A stretch of 5,401 nt of DNA, from positions 1-5,401 of the forward strand of contig JAZKXL010000008.1 in assembly GCA_045611635.1 (NCBI GenBank). The letters are read 5' to 3'. Below are positions 1 through 5,401 of the stretch, one piece after another (position 1 is the first letter of the stretch; each line of letters starts with the position of its first letter). The notes below the pieces were generated by a model, which worked only from the letters and a program-made list of their open reading frames with translations, did not search any database and was not told the DNA's origin. Both the position numbers and the translations under genes were made by a program. Source of the stretch: Fimenecus sp045611635. Lineage in GTDB: Bacteria; Bacillota; Clostridia; Oscillospirales; Acutalibacteraceae.

Positions 1-1225
1 GAATTTTAACGGTTACAACGCTTGTGCGCTCATATTCCATAGGGTTGTTAACAACTACCGCAACACCTTTTGCAAAAGATGTGTCAAGAAGTGATGCAAT
101 ATTTTTTACTGCACCTTCATATTCATTTGTGAATTGATTAAATGACATTGCATAGTCATTCCAACTACGACGATATGCACGTTGTACGGATGTGCCAGGT
201 AAATCGTCGTGGAATTGGTGTGCAATAACTCGTTTCCATGCTTTTGTAAGTGTTTCTTGTGGATATTCGTATCCGTTTATAGTGCGTGCAGTAACACAAG
301 CACGTTCAGCCATATCGGCAATTTCTTCGTTTCGTCTATTCCAACGCTTACCAATAGCACGAGAAGTGTAGCCACCAACGGCGTGATTTGTCATAACAAG
401 TTCGTTATTCCATACAGGGAGTTTTTGCTTTATTTCTTCAGGCAAAGCATCAATATCATGAAAAATTTGGTCAGCCGGTGCTGATAATACTTCAATATCA
501 TTGGTGTCATTCAATTTGATTTCATCACAAACGGTTTTAACTGATGGCTCTTTAGGTGCGCCACCACGGTCACCAACACCGTGGAAAATTGCAGTCATAG
601 GTAAGTTATATTTTTCGTTGTCAGCCAATTTTTCTTTAACAAATTTCTTGTCACGGACTTTAAGCAAAACTGTAACATAAGAACCAGGATTTGTGTTACC
701 GTAAACATAATTTCCATCAACACCATACCATTTGCCAAGGTCAAAAGGTATGCCATAAGCCGAGCCCCAAGTGAGTTTTTGTGTGGTAAAGCCCTTAAGA
801 TTTGCGTGATGCATAATTGAAGGAAGGGCATAGCCAAAACCAAAACAGTCAGGCAAGAAAATATCACAACTACGTTTGCCAAAATTTTTATGGAAATATT
901 CGTTGCCAATAAGAATGTTTCTAAAAAGTGCTTCAGGTGATGGCACGTTTACATCACCATTTTCAAAAGCACTACCGCAAACATTCCACTTGCCCTCGGC
1001 AATATACGCTTTCATCTTTTCCCACATTTCAGGGTAATATTCTTTCATTAATTCATAACGATATGAACCCTCAAAATTAAATTTGTATTCGGGATATTTC
1101 TCAAAACGCTGAAAATTCTCGTTAAGAGTGTTGTAAATGTATTTGCTTACTGTTGTTTCAAAATCCCAGCTCCAAATGGTATCAAGGTGAGCATTTGATA
1201 TTGTATAGACCTTCTTCTTTTGCAT
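1..1225 (-). CDS. GH38 alpha-mannosidase, N-terminal 408 residues (runs off left edge)
   Basis: Glycoside hydrolase family 38 retaining alpha-mannosidase, which removes alpha-linked mannose using a zinc ion. The reading frame is open from ATG at 1225 to the left edge, giving 408 codons. Visible motifs are NAHLDTIWSWD (residues 11-21; H13 and D15 are the expected zinc ligands), LPDCFGFG (124-131; D126 is the expected nucleophile and zinc ligand), NELVMTNHAVGGYTS (274-288) and HQFHDDLPGTS (336-346; H339 is the fourth expected zinc ligand). Residue roles come from alignment by eye to known GH38 enzymes. Family members usually have 800 to over 1000 residues, so the C-terminal beta domains lie outside the window. 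The catalytic motif begins 11 residues from the start, with no signal peptide, so the enzyme is probably cytoplasmic and acts on imported oligosaccharides. The start is supported by AAGGGGA five bases upstream and a promoter before it. The family call is firm; the exact linkage cut is unknown. Confidence 0.93.
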   Translation of the reverse strand, partial: MQKKKVYTISNAHLDTIWSWDFETTVSKYIYNTLNENFQRFEKYPEYKFNFEGSYRYELMKEYYPEMWEKMKAYIAEGKWNVCGSAFENGDVNVPSPEALFRNILIGNEYFHKNFGKRSCDIFLPDCFGFGYALPSIMHHANLKGFTTQKLTWGSAYGIPFDLGKWYGVDGNYVYGNTNPGSYVTVLLKVRDKKFVKEKLADNEKYNLPMTAIFHGVGDRGGAPKEPSVKTVCDEIKLNDTNDIEVLSAPADQIFHDIDALPEEIKQKLPVWNNELVMTNHAVGGYTSRAIGKRWNRRNEEIADMAERACVTARTINGYEYPQETLTKAWKRVIAHQFHDDLPGTSVQRAYRRSWNDYAMSFNQFTNEYEGAVKNIASLLDTSFAKGVAVVVNNPMEYERTSVVTVKI

Positions 1226-1230
1226 AAAAA

Positions 1231-1237
1231 TCCCCTT
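1231..1237 (-). promoter_or_regulatory. Ribosome binding site of the GH38 gene
   Basis: On the minus strand AAGGGGA lies five bases before the ATG at 1225. It fixes the start of the mannosidase. Confidence 0.8.
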
Positions 1238-1255
1238 GCTATATTTAATAATAAA

Positions 1256-1284
1256 ATTATATATACTTATGGCGAAAAAATCAA
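1256..1284 (-). promoter_or_regulatory. Sigma-A-type promoter of the GH38 gene
   Basis: Read on the minus strand, TTGATT (1284-1279) is followed after exactly 17 bases by a consensus TATAAT (1261-1256). Transcription would begin near 1249, leaving a leader of about 24 bases that holds the ribosome binding site. This leader is too short for a riboswitch, so regulation would be at the promoter. The surrounding DNA is very AT-rich, which makes chance matches easier, but spacing and position both fit. Confidence 0.7.
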
Positions 1285-1316
1285 TAAAATTGCTTATAAA
1301 AAGTATAAAAACATAT

Positions 1317-1335
1317 GAGTTTATTTTCTAAACTC
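1317..1335. repeat. Perfect 7-base inverted repeat between divergent promoters
   Basis: GAGTTTA (1317-1323) and TAAACTC (1329-1335) are exact reverse complements separated by TTTTC. The repeat ends 14 bases before the plus-strand -35 box and lies 32 bases upstream of the minus-strand -35 box. It could be an operator for a regulator of the rightward gene. It is followed by a T-rich run, so on the plus strand it could also form a weak terminator hairpin. A repeat of this size in AT-rich DNA may be chance. Confidence 0.3.
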
Positions 1336-1349
1336 CTTTTTATTTTTTG

Positions 1350-1378
1350 TTGACTATTTCTTGCATTTGTGCTATGAT
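1350..1378 (+). promoter_or_regulatory. Extended -10 sigma-A promoter of the GtrA-like gene
   Basis: TTGACT (1350-1355) is followed after 17 bases by TATGAT (1373-1378), which is preceded by TGC (1370-1372), an extended -10 element. Transcription would start near 1385, about 34 bases before the ATG at 1419. The upstream ATG at 1347 would then not be transcribed, which settles the gene's start. Both boxes are one base from consensus. Confidence 0.8.
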
Positions 1379-1403
1379 TTATTCATATCAATTAGATGTG
1401 TAT

Positions 1404-1410
1404 AAAGGAG
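1404..1410 (+). promoter_or_regulatory. Ribosome binding site of the GtrA-like gene
   Basis: AAAGGAG lies eight bases before the ATG at 1419. No comparable site precedes the alternative in-frame ATG at 1347. Confidence 0.85.
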
Positions 1411-1418
1411 AATTTGTT

Positions 1419-1970
1419 ATGTTAAAATTAAAAGACATTGATAAAGCTGCTGCTGCAAAAGGCAAAGGCGTTGAAACTTTTTGGCAGTTTGTTAAATTTA
1501 TCGTTGTAAGCTTAGGTGCATTTGTTATTCAACTTTTCTTGCCATATCTTGTTAAATTACCTATGACAGAAGAATTTCTTTCAAGACCTTATGACCTCTT
1601 TAATTTAGGTATTTGGTCTTCAGAAAAAGCTGCATCAGCAGGTATGGAGACAACAGGACTTGGTCTTTTTATTGCATTGACATTATGTAACATTCTTGCA
1701 CAAGTATTTTCTTTCTTTGTAAACAAAGAGAAAACATTTAACTCTTGTGCAAACACTAAGGTAGTTTTCCCAATTTATCTTGTTGTTACATTTGCTCTTA
1801 TTGCTTTCTCAGCTTGGTTACAACCATTCTTAGTTAACTTCCTTACATTAAAGGGATTAGCAGGTCCATCAATTGCAATTTCAGGTGCAATTTGTGCTTG
1901 TATTCAATTCTTCCTTTATTTCCCAATTCAAATGATTCTTTTCCGTAAGAAAAAAGAAGATGTTGAATAA
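1419..1970 (+). CDS. GtrA-like four-helix membrane protein
   Basis: A 183-residue membrane protein that resembles the GtrA family. Such proteins help move polyprenyl-linked sugars across the membrane or act with glycosyltransferases that modify the cell surface. Four hydrophobic segments lie at about residues 24-45, 80-101, 115-137 and 150-175. The second ends in NILAQVFSFFVNKEKTF (91-107), which matches the GtrA pattern of a helix followed by an Asn, basic and aromatic turn. The C-terminus is basic (FRKKKEDVE), consistent with a cytoplasmic tail. GtrA proteins are usually about 120-150 residues; the excess here is a soluble N-terminal stretch of about 20 residues and a loop of about 35 residues between helices 1 and 2. 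The start at ATG 1419 is set by AAAGGAG at 1404-1410 and the promoter at 1350-1378. No glycosyltransferase adjoins it, so its substrate cannot be read from context. The family call was made by eye and is moderate; another small polytopic family is possible. Confidence 0.68.
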   Translation: MLKLKDIDKAAAAKGKGVETFWQFVKFIVVSLGAFVIQLFLPYLVKLPMTEEFLSRPYDLFNLGIWSSEKAASAGMETTGLGLFIALTLCNILAQVFSFFVNKEKTFNSCANTKVVFPIYLVVTFALIAFSAWLQPFLVNFLTLKGLAGPSIAISGAICACIQFFLYFPIQMILFRKKKEDVE

Positions 1971-1989
1971 GTTTGTACTTTGAAAAAAT

Positions 1990-2024
1990 TACCCTACACC
2001 GTTTGGCGTAGGGTATTCTTGTTT
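1990..2024 (+). terminator. Hairpin with T-tract after the GtrA-like gene
   Basis: TACCCTAC (1990-1997) pairs with GTAGGGTA (2008-2015). Inside are one A-C mismatch, two further C-G pairs and a GTTT loop. TTCTTGTTTT follows, an interrupted T-tract, so termination may be partial. It lies 19 bases after the stop and just before the ribosome binding site of the next gene, so it would reduce rather than abolish transcription of that gene if both share a promoter. Confidence 0.7.
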
Positions 2025-2025
2025 T

Positions 2026-2031
2026 AGGTGA
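2026..2031 (+). promoter_or_regulatory. Ribosome binding site of the gene at 2036
   Basis: AGGTGA, matching the 3' half of the full Shine-Dalgarno consensus, lies four bases before ATG 2036. It begins directly after the T-tract of the preceding hairpin. Confidence 0.65.
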
Positions 2032-2035
2032 TTTT

Positions 2036-2929
2036 ATGGATAAAAAAACAGTATCACTCATTTTGAAAGTCCTCAAAACTACTATATCAATAGTTCTTGT
2101 AATTGCCGCAACTGTTTCTATGCTTGGCGCAACTCTTATAAGTGTGGCAAGAGATTATTTGCAGTCAAATGAATTTCACGAGGAAATTGAAAAGGCTGAT
2201 TTAAGTTCGGTTAAATTAATGGTGGGTGATGAAAAAATTACCGTTTTGGAGTTTGTTCGTAATAGTGCGTCTCAATACATAGAAACTCAATTGCCAATAT
2301 CATCATTATCTCCGTTTACTGATTATGCAGTTGAAACAATTGTCACACCAACCCTTGTAAATACTGTGGTTAAAGCTGAGGTCAATGACCTTATTGATTA
2401 CTTCCTTAACTCAAATGTTGAAGAGGCGGAAGAAAGAATTAAGAATAATGAAACACTTAGTCAAAATGAAAGTTTGGACATTAAAAACGCTAAAACACCT
2501 GAAGATGCAATAAAAATTTATGCTCGTAGAATGATACTTCAAACTATTGAAAGTGCGTCAAAAATGTCGAGCGACAATTTTATTGTTCTTTTGTCAGAAA
2601 AAACAGTTACTAAGTGTGTTACACTTGCGGTAGTTTTAATAATAGCCCTTGCTTTAATCAATATTCGTACAATTTTCAACAACCTGATTTATGGTGGTGC
2701 AATGGGAATTCTCTATGGTATTGTAATTAAGGTTGCACAAAGCAAATTTGACGAATGGAATGTTGGCTTAGAAGATTTAGCTGGTTATGTTTTCCTAAAA
2801 CCTTTAGCAAATGCATACTCATCAAATGCTACAATAGGATTTATAGTTGGAATTATTCTCGTTGCTTTGTTTGTAGGTGTATATTTCCTTTTCAAAAATT
2901 TTGTGAATAAAAACCCTGAAGAAAACTAA
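2036..2929 (+). CDS. Uncharacterised membrane protein: one helix, soluble domain, three helices
   Basis: I do not recognise this 297-residue protein. A short basic N-terminus (MDKK) precedes a hydrophobic helix at about residues 14-38. Next is a polar segment of about 150 residues (about 39-190), rich in Glu, Lys, Asn and Ser, with a strongly charged probable helix at 128-150. Three hydrophobic segments follow at about 192-211, 213-234 and 264-287, with a polar tail ending PEEN. Four helices and a basic N-terminus suggest that both ends are cytoplasmic and the soluble domain faces outward; this is inference. No catalytic motif, lipobox or nucleotide-binding signature is visible. There is a single cysteine (C194). 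The gene starts 65 bases after the GtrA-like gene on the same strand with a hairpin between, and no clear promoter of its own. It may be read through from 1350. It ends just before a strong bidirectional terminator. The coding call is secure from length, ribosome binding site and composition; function is unknown. Confidence 0.85.
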   Translation: MDKKTVSLILKVLKTTISIVLVIAATVSMLGATLISVARDYLQSNEFHEEIEKADLSSVKLMVGDEKITVLEFVRNSASQYIETQLPISSLSPFTDYAVETIVTPTLVNTVVKAEVNDLIDYFLNSNVEEAEERIKNNETLSQNESLDIKNAKTPEDAIKIYARRMILQTIESASKMSSDNFIVLLSEKTVTKCVTLAVVLIIALALINIRTIFNNLIYGGAMGILYGIVIKVAQSKFDEWNVGLEDLAGYVFLKPLANAYSSNATIGFIVGIILVALFVGVYFLFKNFVNKNPEEN

Positions 2930-2946
2930 AAAAATATAAAATAAAG

Positions 2947-2980
2947 AAATCCCTTTCACAAAACAGTGAAAGGGATTTTT
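2947..2980. terminator. Bidirectional rho-independent terminator between convergent genes
   Basis: A perfect 13-base-pair stem (2947-2959 with 2966-2978; core CCCTTTCAC and GTGAAAGGG) has a six-base loop, AAAACA. On the plus strand it ends in TTTTT, closing the gene that stops at 2929. On the minus strand it is followed by TTTCTTTATTTTAT if the lower stem pairs are left open, closing the FemAB pair whose last stop is at 2982-2984. It fills the gap between two converging transcription units. Confidence 0.92.
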
Positions 2981-2981
2981 C

Positions 2982-4232
2982 TTATCTTTTAATTAATTTT
3001 CTAAGTTTCATATAACCCTTTTTAAGAATGGGTAATCCTTTTTCCATAAGGTTATACTTGAAGTTGTTGATTTTTAAGTCAAATTCGCCTGCGTACTCAA
3101 TGATTATTGGGTTAAACTGACTCTTAAATTCATAAAGACCATCATCAAGAGTGCCTGCAATACCGCCTAAATCAAGAAAATCACAACCATTTTCAGTTGT
3201 AAGAATACATTGTTCACAAAGACCGCAAAGTGTAGCACAAAATGATGAGAATACATTCAAATCAGACCCTGCATATAAGTATTCCGCAATTCTTACACCC
3301 GTTTTATTTGGTGGGTAAACTGTAAGTAAAGCTGCAAGGGGAATAATCTCACCACGCTCATCAAGAACTTTCCTTGCATCAGCAATTTGTTCACTGATTT
3401 TCTTTTGCATATCGGGTTCTTTTTCAAATCGTTTTTCAAGATTTTCAATGTATGTGTTCACATTACATCTTTCAAATGCGAAAAATGCTTTATCTTGAAA
3501 TGCGTCAGCAAGAATAGAGAAATATTCTTCATTTCTAAGTGAAATTTGTTGCCTTGCTTCAGTATTACTTAAAATCTTTTTGAAAAGTGCAATATTTTCA
3601 GGTGTGTGCTCTACACCCTCGTAGTAAAGTCCACGAGCAGGTTGGAAATTACCTAAATATTTACGTATTTTTTGCTTATAGTTTTTCTTGAATTCAGCCG
3701 CAGTAAGTGGTTTGCCACTTGCATCTTTTAATGGAATAAGGGCGTTAAAGCGTGGTTGAATTGCGTCACCAATATTCATAACAAAGCCCTTGTGCTCAAA
3801 GCCATTGCTTACAAGAGTGCTAAACTCAATTTTGCTACGGTCTAAATCAAATGGGTCAAAGAATTTGTCTATTGGAATATCCGGCAAAATCTTATTAACC
3901 ACAATGGCAGGGTCAGTTTTTAAAAGATAGATATTTCTACTCTTGCAAAATTCTCTTGCACCATCAACGAATGCTTTAACAATTTCACTGTCGGTCAAAT
4001 CTATAATAGGACCACGGGGACAGTAAGCATAGTTAAAGCCAGGCATAAGTGTGCGTATAAGAATAAGTGCAACACCACAAAGAGTGTCATCTTTATAAAT
4101 ACCGCAAAAACTGTTTTTCCAGTTGGCTTTAAGTTTTGTCCATTCTTCGGTTTGCTGAATAGGTGCAAACGAAGTATTTTCAATAAATTCAGTAAATTCC
4201 TTAATTGGAATATCTGCTTTAAACTTATACAT
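2982..4232 (-). CDS. FemAB-family peptidoglycan bridge aminoacyltransferase, downstream copy
   Basis: A 416-residue protein of the FemA/FemB/FemX/MurM family, which transfers amino acids from aminoacyl-tRNA to the side chain of peptidoglycan lipid precursors in the cytoplasm. Visible marks are QQTEEWTKLK (residues 26-35), YCPRGPIID (70-78), LLKTDP (103-108), a long helical arm of probable coiled coil (about 257-296) between the two GNAT-like domains, LGGIAG (355-360), GLYEFKSQF (365-373) and GEFDL (382-386). Length and order match the family. ATG 4232 is chosen because AAGGT lies eight bases before it; the in-frame TTG at 4241 overlaps that site and cannot use it. The tail is very basic (about 404-416), perhaps for membrane or RNA contact. 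The protein has ten cysteines, five of them between 332 and 350, where its neighbour has none. Which amino acid it adds cannot be read from sequence. It ends three bases before the terminator stem and is the last gene of its operon. Confidence 0.93.
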   Translation of the reverse strand: MYKFKADIPIKEFTEFIENTSFAPIQQTEEWTKLKANWKNSFCGIYKDDTLCGVALILIRTLMPGFNYAYCPRGPIIDLTDSEIVKAFVDGAREFCKSRNIYLLKTDPAIVVNKILPDIPIDKFFDPFDLDRSKIEFSTLVSNGFEHKGFVMNIGDAIQPRFNALIPLKDASGKPLTAAEFKKNYKQKIRKYLGNFQPARGLYYEGVEHTPENIALFKKILSNTEARQQISLRNEEYFSILADAFQDKAFFAFERCNVNTYIENLEKRFEKEPDMQKKISEQIADARKVLDERGEIIPLAALLTVYPPNKTGVRIAEYLYAGSDLNVFSSFCATLCGLCEQCILTTENGCDFLDLGGIAGTLDDGLYEFKSQFNPIIIEYAGEFDLKINNFKYNLMEKGLPILKKGYMKLRKLIKR

Positions 4233-4240
4233 ATTTTTCA

Positions 4241-4246
4241 ACCTTA
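4241..4246 (-). promoter_or_regulatory. Ribosome binding site overlapping the upstream gene's stop
   Basis: On the minus strand TAAGGT contains the TAA stop of the upstream FemAB gene (4246-4244). The AAGGT within it lies eight bases before ATG 4232. The layout suggests that translation of the two genes is coupled, and it argues against the TTG at 4241 as the start. Confidence 0.7.
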
Positions 4247-5401
4247 AATCTTTTTTTGAATAGTTTTGAGTATTTTATAACCCTTAAAAATAAGTTCATA
4301 AAGTGTAAATTGTGGTTTGTTGATAATCAAGTCAAATTCGCCGATTAACTCATGCACATCAGCATTAAAACCACGCTTGAAATCGAATAAACCGTAGTTT
4401 TTTGAGTCCTCATTGAAATTGCCATCAATACCATAAAAATTAAATTTGTCGTAACCATTTTCGGTAGCAAATTTAATCATTTCATATTGCAATAAGTATT
4501 GAGAGTTGTATTTCATGAATGGCTTGTAGCTTGCGCCAAAAAGATACACAACCTCACGACCATAAAGCATATACCAACCGCCTGCAATAATTTTCTTATC
4601 GCCATATTCATTTACATCAGCGGTAAGTGCTTCAATTTTCTTTGCAATACTTTCTTGCTGTGACTTGATTTCGTTATATTCGTTAATGTTTTTAGGATTA
4701 CCCTCAATAACTGTAAGGCGTTTTGCATTTTTTTCAAATCTTGCCTTTGTAAAGTCAAGTAATTCTTTAAGATTAACTTCCGCCAAAAGCACTTTAACTG
4801 CATTTTCGCGATTAAGCACTTTAAACATTTCTTGGTAATAGGAGAGGGGGCGGTCAATAAATTCGCGTCTTTCAGCGGTGTGTTGCATAAGATTTTTAAA
4901 CTCAACAAGCATGTTTTCATCTGCCTCTATAAGAGTGATAAAGTTTTTCTTGCTGTTATTAATGCCCCACTTTGTACCGCTACGGAAATTCTTGAAAAGC
5001 TCATCAATAGTTTTATCTTTAATATCAAGCACAGAAATCCAGCGTGGCTCTAAATCCTTTTTCTCGTCCATATCAACGTAAAAGCCGTAATGCTTATAGC
5101 CCAAGGATTTTAATTTTTTCATTAAAGCATCATTTTTTGTGTCTTCGATTATGTTTCCATGAATGTCACGAAGCTGATAATCAACATAAGGATTAATTTT
5201 CAAGAAAGCAACATTTTGCTTTTTAAGATATTCTTTAATTTCTTTTGTAAATTCTTCGAGTAAATCAAAGTTTTGGTAATCCATTAAAAAACCACGAGGG
5301 GCATAAGCAAATTTAATAATGCCTTTAAGACTTTTATATAACAGTACAGTAGCAATTATTATTTTACCGTCTTCTTTAACGCCTAAAATCTTGCCAGACC
5401 A
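4244..5401 (-). CDS. FemAB-family peptidoglycan bridge aminoacyltransferase, upstream copy (N-terminus beyond right edge)
   Basis: A second FemAB-family transferase, read for 385 residues from the right edge to its stop at 4246-4244. Numbered from the edge, the visible marks are a beta-rich start (WSGKILGV, 1-8), YAPRGF (33-38, the family PRG motif with Phe after it instead of the usual Pro), FLKIN (66-70), a long helical arm (about 210-267), FYGIDGNF (322-329), GLFDFKRGF (337-345) and GEFDL (354-358). The frame stays open upstream of ATG 5284 for 39 codons with clear family sequence, and that ATG has no ribosome binding site. It is therefore internal and the true start lies beyond 5401. Family members are about 400-420 residues, so roughly 20-35 are missing. 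No cysteine is present in the visible part. It is transcribed before its partner, so it may perform the earlier addition, as in murM-murN; this is inference. The operon promoter is outside the window. Confidence 0.93.
   Translation of the reverse strand, partial: WSGKILGVKEDGKIIIATVLLYKSLKGIIKFAYAPRGFLMDYQNFDLLEEFTKEIKEYLKKQNVAFLKINPYVDYQLRDIHGNIIEDTKNDALMKKLKSLGYKHYGFYVDMDEKKDLEPRWISVLDIKDKTIDELFKNFRSGTKWGINNSKKNFITLIEADENMLVEFKNLMQHTAERREFIDRPLSYYQEMFKVLNRENAVKVLLAEVNLKELLDFTKARFEKNAKRLTVIEGNPKNINEYNEIKSQQESIAKKIEALTADVNEYGDKKIIAGGWYMLYGREVVYLFGASYKPFMKYNSQYLLQYEMIKFATENGYDKFNFYGIDGNFNEDSKNYGLFDFKRGFNADVHELIGEFDLIINKPQFTLYELIFKGYKILKTIQKKI

Noticed and set aside
209..484. Plus-strand frame of 91 codons
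   Set aside because: It is antisense to the GH38 gene, with no ribosome binding site and no recognisable protein character.
595..909. Minus-strand frame of 104 codons
   Set aside because: It is a shifted frame inside the GH38 coding region, whose motifs are continuous through the same bases, and it has no family signal.
1317..1345. Inverted repeat plus T-run as a rightward terminator
   Set aside because: No rightward gene lies upstream within the window; the gene to the left is on the minus strand, so there is nothing for it to terminate.
1843..2076. Minus-strand frame of 77 codons
   Set aside because: It is antisense across the end of the GtrA-like gene, the hairpin and the next gene's start; its sequence is not protein-like.
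3205..3240. C-x3-C-x2-C spacing like the radical SAM iron-sulfur motif in the downstream FemAB protein
   Set aside because: It lies near the C-terminus within a FemAB fold, lacks the usual aromatic residue before the last cysteine and has no other radical SAM motifs. The cysteines are kept as a finding without that label.
4001..4183. Minus-strand frame of 60 codons
   Set aside because: It is an alternate frame within the downstream FemAB gene.
4233..4241. TTG start at 4241 for the downstream FemAB gene, adding three residues
   Set aside because: The only ribosome binding site touches the TTG directly, while it is well placed for ATG 4232.
4612..5081. Minus-strand frame at 4612-4920 and plus-strand frames at 4832-5053 and 4878-5081
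   Set aside because: All are shadows of the upstream FemAB gene, which has continuous family motifs across this stretch.

Overview
The window looks like ordinary chromosome from an AT-rich, Gram-positive anaerobe, most likely a gut-type Clostridia member. This is inferred from strong purine-rich ribosome binding sites, sigma-A-type promoters, short intergenic gaps, a tandem pair of FemAB-family peptidoglycan transferases, and a GH38 alpha-mannosidase of the kind common in gut bacteria. No mobile element, CRISPR array, tRNA or rRNA was seen. The taxonomic call rests on gene content only.

Layout from left to right. (1) Bases 1-1225, minus strand: the first 408 codons of a GH38 alpha-mannosidase that runs off the left edge. 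The zinc- and substrate-binding residues of the catalytic domain are visible. It has no signal peptide, so it is probably cytoplasmic. (2) Bases 1226-1418: a divergent intergenic region with a good promoter facing each way and a small perfect inverted repeat between them. (3) Bases 1419-1970, plus strand: a four-helix GtrA-like membrane protein of 183 residues. (4) A hairpin with a modest T-tract at 1990-2024, then bases 2036-2929, plus strand: an unrecognised membrane protein with one N-terminal helix, a soluble domain of about 150 residues and three C-terminal helices. (5) A strong hairpin at 2947-2980 that can terminate transcription from both sides. (6) Minus strand, transcribed from the right: two tandem FemAB-family genes. 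The upstream one (4244 to beyond 5401) lacks its N-terminus because the window ends. The downstream one (2982-4232) starts 11 bases after its partner's stop.

The two FemAB proteins probably act one after the other, adding amino acids to the peptide of a peptidoglycan lipid precursor, as MurM/MurN and FemA/FemB do. The GtrA-like protein may move a polyprenyl-linked sugar across the membrane. The mannosidase would trim mannosides inside the cell. Apart from a loose glycan and envelope theme, nothing shows that the left and right halves work as one system.

Three start sites differ from the longest or most obvious open frame. The GtrA-like gene starts at 1419, because a promoter lies inside the longer frame. 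The downstream FemAB gene starts at ATG 4232, not TTG 4241. The upstream FemAB gene has its true start outside the window, so the ATG at 5284 is internal. The most unusual feature is a cysteine cluster (C-x3-C-x2-C-x2-C) in the C-terminal part of the downstream FemAB protein; its tandem partner has no cysteine in its visible 385 residues. I found no clear evidence of an undescribed multi-gene system.
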